Of a stretch of 20,749 nucleotides of DNA, positions 4,526 through 13,300 are shown one piece after another. Source of the DNA: an uncultured Prevotella sp. (GTDB taxonomy: Bacteria > Bacteroidota > Bacteroidia > Bacteroidales > Bacteroidaceae); assembly GCA_900553965.1 (NCBI GenBank), contig USFX01000018.1:1-20749 (forward strand), read 5' to 3'. How positions within the stretch are numbered: the first letter of the stretch is position 1; every line of letters begins with the position of its first letter. Under the pieces are notes generated by a model. It ran no database searches. It was not told the DNA's origin and saw nothing but the letters and a program-made list of their open reading frames with translations. A program made the position numbers and the translations under genes.

Positions 4526-7500
4526 TCACAAAGTCGGTATCACCCCATCAGGATCCGCGTCAAAATCATATTCAATATAGCCATCCTTCCGTGCCACATT
4601 CGCCTGATAAGCATCGCCGCAGCCTAAGGGCACGTAAAATTTAGTCACACCATTTATGTTAGAACCGTAACCGAGATGTATCGAGGGCGGTGTGCTGCAA
4701 TGGAGATATAGCTTGTCTATCTTTACACCACGGAAAAAATAATCATGAAAAGCGGTACACTCGGGAATATATATTAATTTGACGTGGATATTCTTGTCAG
4801 AGTCACCCAAATCCGCTCTGGTAACTTTCTTTCCCGGCATAATCTTGATGTAATCAATCTCTCCCGTCTTTTTTACGGCAAGATTAAATATGAGTTCACC
4901 TGCCGGAAATATGACTCTGCTTAATCCGGAATATCTCAAACAATTTCCATTACCTGTAAAGGCAGTGAAATACCGGAACTCGTCAAAAGAAACAAGATCT
5001 GTACGACCGCTGAATTCATTGCCGATGGTCTTGACCTGTGCCGCCATGTCTCTCGTTATGCCCGTACCGTCGCCCCATTTCTCGGCACATATACGCCTGA
5101 CGGCGTCGTCCGCGAAGCGTATGTAATACCCCCTGAGCACGTTTATCGTCAGATTTGCACCGAAAAACGCCCTGAGAGCATCGGCGGAGTCCTCGTAGGC
5201 GTAGCCGTCGATGTTTATGACGCCCTCCAGTGCCGGCTTCTGTGCCGTGTTGGTGAGGATGTTGCGCTCCGCATCATACGTCACGGAGCCATAGCCCTGT
5301 CCTGTATCCGGATTGTATGAGTTGCCGGCAAATGCGGCCAGCATGTCAAGGTCGTCGGCCGTGCCGTCGATGGGCGTCGTCCATATCATGGTGATAAATT
5401 GCAGAACATTGCCGGCTGCATTGAAGACCTTACGCAATATCTCAAACGGCGTGATGCCTGGGCACTCCTGGTAATAGATGCCGTTGATAGTAGTTAGAGC
5501 ATCGTCTGGGATGTGTAGCCCCGACATGGTAAGCAACGGCAGAGTGTGCAGGAAAAGCGTCTGCAGACCGCTCGGGAAGCTCACCTCCTCAATCTTGGCA
5601 CCTACGGGAATGAGCAGCGTGGGCACATTGGTGCCCTCGAAGAGCGCACGCTTGAGCCGCGGACAGCCGAGCAGCGACACGTCATTGCGCAATGACGGCA
5701 CGTTGCGGGCGTCTATCACCTCCACACTCTCACCGCTCACGGCCAACGTTGAAGCATTGAAACTCACCTTAGAGGCATCGGCGTCACCCACCTTGACCGA
5801 CCGCAAGCGCTTGCTCTTGATCGATAGCGACGCTCCCACCGTTGCGTCACCGCCCCGGCTTGTGAGCGTCAAGCCGCACAGGTCACCTATCGAGGTGTAC
5901 CAGTCGAGCGCCTTAAGATAGAACGTCGTCTGACCGTCGGAGGATGCGGGAATGATACACTCCTCTCCGGCCGGCGTGCGGGCTCCCTTGATGTTCTGAC
6001 CGCCGCCGAGGTTACCCGACGGATACATGTCGATGGCCGGCGTGATGTGAAAATCGAAAGGAGCGGCCGGTGTGAACTCGATGCGTCCGTAGCCGTCGTC
6101 GCCGCTGCCGGTGAATGCCGCCACCTCATAAAGACTAAACACGTAGGCGATGCGCCGCTCCACCCACTGCCGCTCCGCCTCATACTGCGTGCCGAGTGCC
6201 TGTGTCAGCGGATACACATTGTTGTAAGTGCGATTGGGGTCTGCCGCCCACGGCGTGAGATAGCTGAACGCTGCGTCTTCATTGTATGCCGTTGCCGGGA
6301 AATAGCGCGCCGAATGGCTCCAGAAGAAGTAGTCAAACACGTTGAACACCGTGCGGTGGATATACGCTCCCTGTATACCCAGTTCACCGGCCAACGCCTC
6401 CATCGCGCCCACCATACGCGTCATCATGGTCTTACAGCCGGCTGCAAAACATGTACGGATGAGCGTCCAGAACGCCGATGAAGAGCCTTGGTATATGTCA
6501 ACACCGTCGGCCGTCACGTCACCAGGCTCTATCGAATAGCTCTTTGTACTCTGACCGTTGTTGTCCGTGGCGAGTATGGAGTCGAGGTCATCCCCTTTCC
6601 AACACCAGCGGCCGCCGGCGGCCAGCGACTTGAACTTGAACGGATAGGTGTTTTTAGTGTGGTTGTCTGTTGCTCCGGTAAAAACACAATAGCAATCGTG
6701 ATACTCGGCATCGTCCACGCTCCAGTAATTGCCAGCCTCGGCTGTGAACTTGGCCGCACGGGCCGCTATCAACTCGGTCGTTGTCGGATTGACCTTGTTC
6801 GTGAGATAATCGCCGAGATACCCTATCATGTCGAAACCGTCGAGCACCTCGTAGCGCGCCGTCTTGTTACGGTAATATATCAGACGGTAGGCACTGTCGT
6901 AGAGCTGCAGCACGCCGTTGTCACGCCCGGCGATGATGCCGTTCCGCCGGCGGAAGCCTTCGGCGTCGGCGTTGAGAGCGTCGAGGGTGGAATATCCTGC
7001 CTCGCCGAGCGAGCACAGATAGGGTGAACAGTTATATACAATCTCGTATGCCGGCTTCCATTCACACTCCAGGAGTGCGAGTATGTTGGCAGCATCCGCC
7101 GGATTGTCGGTCTCGTAGCGGCATGCGCTCACGTCCCATCCTTCCTGACCGCCGAAGGTCAGTGTCTCGTCGTCGGCCGAATATTCCACGTCAACCCACG
7201 GGTGCAGAAAACGCGTCGCAAGCGGAGCGTGGTTAGGCCCTTCGAGCTGCAGCAAGTCGGGATAGGCTTTGTAATCATAGCCAAACGTCTTCTTGTCTCC
7301 CTTGTCCGGTCCCGCCGTGTACAGACCAATGAACTTATATGTACCGTCGGTATATTTCTGGAAGCCCATGAACGGATATTGATACGTGGCTACGCGGTTG
7401 TCGGCCGATGGTAGCGATGCCTTCAGCCCCACGCGCTCATACAGTTCGTCATACATTCCGCACGCTCCCATCTTGTGACCCTGTGTCGACGACGCATAGT

Positions 7501-9742
7501 TCTTCTTGGCCGTTATCTTCGACACCTTGGGGTGCAGTCCCTTACCGGCGATATAGCCCTCCTTGGTGTCAGTAGTGCCGTCGGCGTAGGTAAACATCGC
7601 AGCATCCTTCAGTTTCCAACGGACATTCCACCTGTAATACCTCATTGAGGTGGTACCTTGACCGTCTATCGGTGCGTTGTCGATACGCACGTTCCATTCA
7701 GGATGATCGTTGTACTCAAACGTCACCGACGAATTCGCCTTGACGTTGTTTGTCACGCTCGGGATGTCTATATCGCCGGGCATCTCGATAACCATACAGT
7801 TGTAGCCGGCGGCCTTGCACAGCTCGTAGCTTATCTCCGTGCCGTCGATAATGCGGTTGTCCTTACGCACGCCCTCACGGGTATATTCCGCATCGTCCAC
7901 GATGGTATTCAAGAAATTTGTCAGCACGTCGCTATACTCAAAAGCCCGGCCGACGTAGTAACGCAGCATATAGAGATAGAGGTCGGCCGACGGCTGTCCC
8001 ATGCGCAGACAGCCGTTACCGAAGCTCACGTTACCACCATATTCGAAGACGGCCTGCCGCACTCCATTGACGTAGATGTGGCACAGGTTGCGCCCCGTGT
8101 TGCCATATCCGCGCTGCAGCACTATCACGGCATGCGTCACCCTATCTTCCGTCAGGTTGACGGACTGCGGCACCACCTGACGGTTACCGCTTGTGAGCAC
8201 GAGAATCTTTGTCGGGAATATTATGACGCCTGACGTCGTCGCCTCGTTGTATGTCTCCTCGCTCATGAACGACAGCACCGGCGTGTCGTAGTCTGCAATG
8301 TTCGCGCAACGGAACTTGACTTCGAGCGTCAGTGACGAGGCGCCAGTCGCAGCCAGCGGCGTCAGATCCGGAACTATCACCGAGCTGCCGGCATTGACGC
8401 ACAGGCAGCGGTTGCCGTCGCTGTCGGCCGCCCAGCCGTCCACCGACCATGCGAAGCCCTGCCACTGCGCCTTATATGATGTCTTGTCCGCGCCGGGCGC
8501 TATATTGAGTATCTCAGTACGGTCGGCAGCACCGTTGGACCGCAGGGCGGCATTTGCATAAAAACGCGCGCCGCTCACAGCCGCATAGGAATTGCTGTTG
8601 TCAACGGGCATTGTCAGCTGCTCACCGTTGCCATTGACGGAGACATGCACGTTCAATGTCAATCCCTCAGATGCCTCCGTATCAATCTCAAGTTTCGTCG
8701 TATATATCTGCCGTGTCTGCGTCTGCACGGTGATGGTCTGACCGTCGGCCACGGTGTAATCACGCAGACCGTCGGTCGCGCCGATGTCGAAAGTGACCTG
8801 CGTGGCGTTATACGTCGCATAGGCGAAGAGCGTCTGCGTGTCGTAGTTGACGGCCTTGCCGGCCACCTCGTTAACACAAACGAGCGAAACCTTGTTGGCG
8901 TCGTCCTTGGCCACACACATAATCCTGTATGTGTAATGTTGTGTCTCAACACCGTCGCCCGCCATCCACACCTCCACCTTGCGTATGCCCGTGCCTCCGG
9001 CCGGGAAGCGCGACGACAGGTCAAGCGAGTACGGAGTGGTGACGTAGTTTGTGCCGCTGCTGAAGGTCAGTGTGTATGTCTGCGACGGGTCATCGTCGAT
9101 ACGCACATAGAGCGTCTTCTGCAGGTTGCCGGAGAAGAACAGCCCGTCGATGGCGTATGTGCTGCCCTCGACGAACGGCCGCCACCACGCGAACTCACTC
9201 CGGAGCGTCAGGCTCGTCACCACGCATGAGAACACCAGCGACCGCGACTGCCGGCTGCTCACTCCCGTCACCGTCACGCGGATACGGTTGGCACCGACCG
9301 TCACCCAGCCCCTGATATCCTCCACAAGGCTCTCTCCGCCGCGGCAGCTGCCCGAGGCACGCTCCACGAACACACCGGAGCCGTTGTCTACCGCAAACGT
9401 ATAGGTGTAGTCCTCGGCATACTCCGTCATCGACCCGCCTATCGTGCCGCTCTGCGTCGATGGCCGCACTGTAACAGGGCGTGATGTTGCCGACGTCAGG
9501 ATATAAAATGATGTCGGCGTGTCGCACTCTAGATCTATCGCATACACCGTGCCGGTCAGCGAGAAGCCGCCCAACGCCGTTCCGCCCTGCTCGTCATAGA
9601 AAGTCACGCGCCCAGCTGTATAGTCTATCCAGCCGATTTTGTCACGTGATCCGGCTATTGCCGCCGTGAGCTGTCCCTTGATAAAGTCCTCAACCTCCTG
9701 ACCGGTATGTCCCGCCCAGCTTTCTGTCATATTCTCAATCAT
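4526..9742 (-). CDS. Large tail fibre/adhesin with LamG-like, CotH-kinase-like and LRR-like domains (1738 aa)
   Basis: The N-terminus carries a motif (GHTGQEVEDFIKGQL, residues 11-25) that I associate with Bacteroidales tail proteins. About 40-430 is beta-rich Ig-like sequence. About 430-620 resembles a LamG/concanavalin-like lectin (LTLEVKFRC, HIYVNGVRQ, FGNGCLRMG). About 640-1100 resembles the CotH kinase family: DGQGTTSMRYYRW at 693-705, DNHTKN at 1026-1031 (CotH has DRHxxN) and DDLD at 1051-1054 (CotH has a DxD-like metal site). About 1280-1430 shows irregular leucine-rich repeats, and the last 140 residues look BspA-like (FYVPLGCGDAYQANV). It follows the tail-tip genes and precedes lysis, where receptor-binding proteins usually lie. 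A structural adhesin binding host glycans is the likely role; whether the CotH-like part phosphorylates anything is unknown. Confidence 0.8.
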   Translation of the reverse strand: MIENMTESWAGHTGQEVEDFIKGQLTAAIAGSRDKIGWIDYTAGRVTFYDEQGGTALGGFSLTGTVYAIDLECDTPTSFYILTSATSRPVTVRPSTQSGTIGGSMTEYAEDYTYTFAVDNGSGVFVERASGSCRGGESLVEDIRGWVTVGANRIRVTVTGVSSRQSRSLVFSCVVTSLTLRSEFAWWRPFVEGSTYAIDGLFFSGNLQKTLYVRIDDDPSQTYTLTFSSGTNYVTTPYSLDLSSRFPAGGTGIRKVEVWMAGDGVETQHYTYRIMCVAKDDANKVSLVCVNEVAGKAVNYDTQTLFAYATYNATQVTFDIGATDGLRDYTVADGQTITVQTQTRQIYTTKLEIDTEASEGLTLNVHVSVNGNGEQLTMPVDNSNSYAAVSGARFYANAALRSNGAADRTEILNIAPGADKTSYKAQWQGFAWSVDGWAADSDGNRCLCVNAGSSVIVPDLTPLAATGASSLTLEVKFRCANIADYDTPVLSFMSEETYNEATTSGVIIFPTKILVLTSGNRQVVPQSVNLTEDRVTHAVIVLQRGYGNTGRNLCHIYVNGVRQAVFEYGGNVSFGNGCLRMGQPSADLYLYMLRYYVGRAFEYSDVLTNFLNTIVDDAEYTREGVRKDNRIIDGTEISYELCKAAGYNCMVIEMPGDIDIPSVTNNVKANSSVTFEYNDHPEWNVRIDNAPIDGQGTTSMRYYRWNVRWKLKDAAMFTYADGTTDTKEGYIAGKGLHPKVSKITAKKNYASSTQGHKMGACGMYDELYERVGLKASLPSADNRVATYQYPFMGFQKYTDGTYKFIGLYTAGPDKGDKKTFGYDYKAYPDLLQLEGPNHAPLATRFLHPWVDVEYSADDETLTFGGQEGWDVSACRYETDNPADAANILALLECEWKPAYEIVYNCSPYLCSLGEAGYSTLDALNADAEGFRRRNGIIAGRDNGVLQLYDSAYRLIYYRNKTARYEVLDGFDMIGYLGDYLTNKVNPTTTELIAARAAKFTAEAGNYWSVDDAEYHDCYCVFTGATDNHTKNTYPFKFKSLAAGGRWCWKGDDLDSILATDNNGQSTKSYSIEPGDVTADGVDIYQGSSSAFWTLIRTCFAAGCKTMMTRMVGAMEALAGELGIQGAYIHRTVFNVFDYFFWSHSARYFPATAYNEDAAFSYLTPWAADPNRTYNNVYPLTQALGTQYEAERQWVERRIAYVFSLYEVAAFTGSGDDGYGRIEFTPAAPFDFHITPAIDMYPSGNLGGGQNIKGARTPAGEECIIPASSDGQTTFYLKALDWYTSIGDLCGLTLTSRGGDATVGASLSIKSKRLRSVKVGDADASKVSFNASTLAVSGESVEVIDARNVPSLRNDVSLLGCPRLKRALFEGTNVPTLLIPVGAKIEEVSFPSGLQTLFLHTLPLLTMSGLHIPDDALTTINGIYYQECPGITPFEILRKVFNAAGNVLQFITMIWTTPIDGTADDLDMLAAFAGNSYNPDTGQGYGSVTYDAERNILTNTAQKPALEGVINIDGYAYEDSADALRAFFGANLTINVLRGYYIRFADDAVRRICAEKWGDGTGITRDMAAQVKTIGNEFSGRTDLVSFDEFRYFTAFTGNGNCLRYSGLSRVIFPAGELIFNLAVKKTGEIDYIKIMPGKKVTRADLGDSDKNIHVKLIYIPECTAFHDYFFRGVKIDKLYLHCSTPPSIHLGYGSNINGVTKFYVPLGCGDAYQANVARKDGYIEYDFDADPDGVIPTL

Positions 9743-9775
9743 GATCTTTATAATTTATAATTCAGCTCATAAGGT

Positions 9776-10036
9776 TCACCTGTCTCTCCATCTGTCATTA
9801 TCAATCCACGGTTTGTTCGGCAACCAGCGGCCACTGCCGTAACAGCTTCGCACCGTGTCGCGGATATGTGTCAACGAGTGCATTATCATCGAGTCCAGAT
9901 ATTTAGGCCACGCACGGCACAGTGCCGAAAGACTCCCGCCGCCATCGACCGTTATCAGATGCACCGCAGCATTCTTGTAGCGTCCGTTGGCGTCCATCTC
10001 GCCCTGCCGTATTTTGATTCGTATGTTTGGAAGCAT
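9776..10036 (-). CDS. Small tail-region protein, unrecognised (86 aa)
   Basis: The product begins MLPNIRIKIRQGEMDANGRY. It has a basic N-terminal half, a glycine-rich turn (DGGGSLSAL) and a Trp/Arg-rich C-terminus (GSGRWLPNKPWIDNDRWRDR). No membrane segment, signal or known motif is visible. It lies 12 bases after the stop of the other 86-aa gene and 33 bases before the adhesin gene, all in one direction, so it is probably co-transcribed with the tail genes. A tail-tip accessory or adhesin chaperone is plausible from position alone. The AT-rich spacer downstream (9743-9775) holds the repeated AATTATAA sequence and no other signal. Confidence 0.75.
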   Translation of the reverse strand: MLPNIRIKIRQGEMDANGRYKNAAVHLITVDGGGSLSALCRAWPKYLDSMIMHSLTHIRDTVRSCYGSGRWLPNKPWIDNDRWRDR

Positions 10037-10048
10037 ATATATGTCATT

Positions 10049-10309
10049 TTATTCCATTGCACCAAACAGCCCGTCGATAGCCCTGCTCACCACCCAGGGA
10101 CACAACTCATGCGCCACCCGCCTTATCACTTCAGCCTCCTCCGGACACACCTCTATCTCCTTTTCCGTGTATATCCGCGCGCCGAGATTACTCAGTGCAT
10201 AGTCTTTCGAACCATAATACAGGGCGTTGCCCAGTTTCCTGCTCATGTCCACCGTCACCGGCCGGCCGTCTATGCCGGCAATCTCAATCTTCGAAAAATC
10301 CACTCTCAT
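10049..10309 (-). CDS. Small tail-region protein, unrecognised (86 aa)
   Basis: The product begins MRVDFSKIEIAGIDGRPVTV, a short beta-like segment, then DMSRKLGNALYYGSKDYAL. A helical part follows (EEAEVIRRVAHELCPWVVSRAIDGLF). It is soluble, with no signal or membrane segment. The pattern of a beta hairpin followed by helices, between the hub and the adhesin, is common for small Bacteroidales phage proteins often annotated only as hypothetical. It starts 19 bases after the 1687-aa gene stop, so it is probably part of the same transcript. I cannot name the family; an assembly or head-tail accessory role would be a guess from position. Confidence 0.75.
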   Translation of the reverse strand: MRVDFSKIEIAGIDGRPVTVDMSRKLGNALYYGSKDYALSNLGARIYTEKEIEVCPEEAEVIRRVAHELCPWVVSRAIDGLFGAME

Positions 10310-10328
10310 ATCTTTATGTCTTTATTAA

Positions 10329-13300
10329 TTATATCATAAACCACAGGCTCCCCGTCCAGACGAATATTCTTGCGTTGGTGTCCAGCTCAATCTCCGTGCT
10401 TCCGGTCGTATAGGCCATTCCCTGCGGGCATATCGTCGCATGTGCGGCTACCTTTATCCTGTTTCCGGTGTTTTTCTTGAAGAATATCTTGTGCCCCGGC
10501 TTTATCTGAGGGCCGTCCGGCAACCAGTAGACTGGTATGGCCTGAACGCTTCCGTACACGTACACCGTGTTCACCGACGAACTGATCCACTGATTGCCGG
10601 CGGCAACGTCATACTTCACGAAGAACCCGCCGTCAAACGGATAGTCGTAGTTCTTGTACAGGCCCGTCACCGTTCCGTCACTGCCGAAACGCACTCCGTT
10701 GCCGTTGTTGTTGATGTTCGTCGTCTTCTGCGAGAATGTCATCTGCGAGTTATAGTCACTGTCGTCAAAATAGTAGTGAAATCCCTTCGTGCTTATCACC
10801 GACGTCGTCTTTGCTCCGCTTTTCGCCGTTATCAGGTACGTCCGTTCCAATCGTATGTGGTTCTTCAAGTCTTTATATGGGTCACCGGCATACTCTGCTA
10901 TGTCTTCGCGGCATGTCTCATACGTCGCCTTTGTTATGAATGTGCCGGTCAGCGTCTTTTTCGTCGGCACGAGACTAACTTCCAGATAGCGGTGCTCTAT
11001 GCGGTTGCTGCCCGTCGGCATTGTCACCACCGATGCCCGCAGCTGGAAGCGCCGGCTCAGCTCCGCCGCTGTCGTCGTCGCGCCGTTCAGCTCATAACCC
11101 GATATCGTGAAGTAGGGCCTCCCCGTCGACGGACGCACAAAACCTATCCTCACGCCCACACGCTCGCTGTTGCTCGTGCTGTTACCCGTGTACAGCTCCA
11201 CACGGCTCACGTAGCCTATGTTGCCCGACGTATCCTCGACGGCGATGTTCATTCGGGCGTACACACGGCTCACGTACGACTCGCCGGCTCTGAACCACGA
11301 CTGATTGTTTATGCCGATTTCCTTGCTCGACTCATACCCGCTTCCTATACCGTTGCTCAGCAGCGTCATCTCCGTTACCGGCGTGCTCCTCACCGTGTTT
11401 ATTGTCGCCGTGATGTCGTCCGTCGTCAGACGCAACACCGATTTGTTGTCCGTTATCGTGATATACCCATCGTTACCATCAAGACACAAATGGGCATCCC
11501 AGTCGTTGCTGTCCGGATCATAGTTCGCCTCGCTGCCGTCGGATTTTTCGCCTTTCGTCGAAAACAGTCGGTTGCTGTCTATCACAAATCCTCCCACCGT
11601 ACCGCTCTCCGCGCTCAGACGTGTCGCACGCAGGTCGTCGAGAGTCACACCTCCCGATGAGTCGATCATTAAGTGCCCGTTTATGTATGTCTCGTCACCG
11701 CCGAACACGATGTCGTGGGCGTCAATGCCGAGCGTCGCTCCGTCGGCACTCGCTTTCAGACTCAGCCCGGCTGTGTTTACCGGGTTCCCGTCGGCGTCAG
11801 CGTAGGTCGCGAAGAGCTTCAGACCGCCCTCGTCGTCCGTCACATATTGCACGAATCCCGCACGCGTATAGTTCATGATCTTGTCTTCACTGTCCGTCAC
11901 CGCGTTTTGCAGCAGACTTATCGTCTCTTTCATTCCTGCGACGTATGTGTTGAACGAGCCTTCCAGACTGAGCAGACCGCCCACCAGACCTTGCCAGCCG
12001 TCCGCTCCCTCTATCAGGGCCTCTATGCTGTCCATGTCTTTCTCACCACAGATCATCGAAGCTATCTTGTCCTCCAGCTGTATCTGCTTTGCTATTACGC
12101 GGGTCGTATATTTTTGCTGCGGACGCCAGTCGTTGATGTCGAACTTCTCTCCCTTCCAACGCCTCTTGACACACACCAGACTGTCATTGTCATACATATA
12201 CTCCTCACCCATCTGTATGACTATCGGCCACGTTGCGTTTACCCAGATGTCTCCTTCTTTATATGGTGGCTCGGGCACGTCTGCAAAACACCGTATGTGG
12301 CCGTTCGCTATGTTGTTTATCAGCTCCGTGCGGGTAGTATAGAGCCAGTTCCACAAGTCGTCAAAAGCCTTACTGTCGATTTCCTCTGTCTCTCCACTTG
12401 TCAGCATCGACGGCAGGATAAGACTACCGAATTCGTCCTCTCGCCCGGTCCACGCCTCGCCCTTGTTCAGATATTTCCCCAACTCGTCAAAGGCCGTGTC
12501 GTAGGCAGTCCTGTCCGTGCCGGCCGCATCGGCCTGAAGGTCGAGACCGGCCGCATCGCCCTTACCATATCGTTCATAGTAGAGTTTGCAGAACTCTTTG
12601 CCCAATGTCAGTTGCTCGACCGGTGTCAGCAGATTGTCAGCCGACATCTCCCTGACTGTCTTCATGGCTGCCGTCGCCTCTTGTTTGGCTTCTGTCGCGT
12701 CCTTGCATGCCCGCGACGCCAGTTCCAGAGAGTACAGCACGTCGCTGTCCGTTATCTCGTCCCAATAGTATTCTCCGCTGTATTCGTCCTGTTTCAGCTC
12801 GTAGGCGTGTCCAGCCGTCTCGTCCGTCTTGCTCCGGTTATAATATATGTCGCCTATATGCTCGCTGCGTTCCGCGTCGTCACCCCATTGTATGTATGGT
12901 TCGTTCGCCAGTGTCGGCATCGTCTCTCCAAACCATATCATGATCTGACGGTCGCTTTGGGCTTTGGCCGCGTCGATGGTCTTCTTCATGTCGTCCAGAG
13001 TCTCGCCGAGTGATTTCCCGCTCAATGTCGACTCTGTCGTCATGTCGATGTCACCCACGATGTGGTTCTTTCCGCGGGCAAAGTATGTCTTCAGATGTCC
13101 GGTCAGGTTGTAGTCGTTGATTGCCCAATATTGCGCCTTATACGGGGCCATGTTTGCCAGATACGGGTCTATCGACCGATAGGCCGAGATGACCTCCGCC
13201 CCCTGACGGCTCTCGTCTGCTGCCGCGACGAGGTTGCCGCCGGTGTCCCATATCTCGTGGTTGCCCAACAGCACAAGGCTGTCACCCGCAGTCGGAGTGT

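Noticed and set aside
4526..9742. Diversity-generating retroelement target in the adhesin
   Set aside because: No template/variable repeat pair, reverse transcriptase or C-type lectin ending is visible in the window.
10440..13013. Long plus-strand frames (406 and 446 aa) opposite the hub gene
   Set aside because: They are antisense to a clear tail gene, rich in Arg, His and Cys, and show no domain pattern. High GC in the sense gene explains the open frames.
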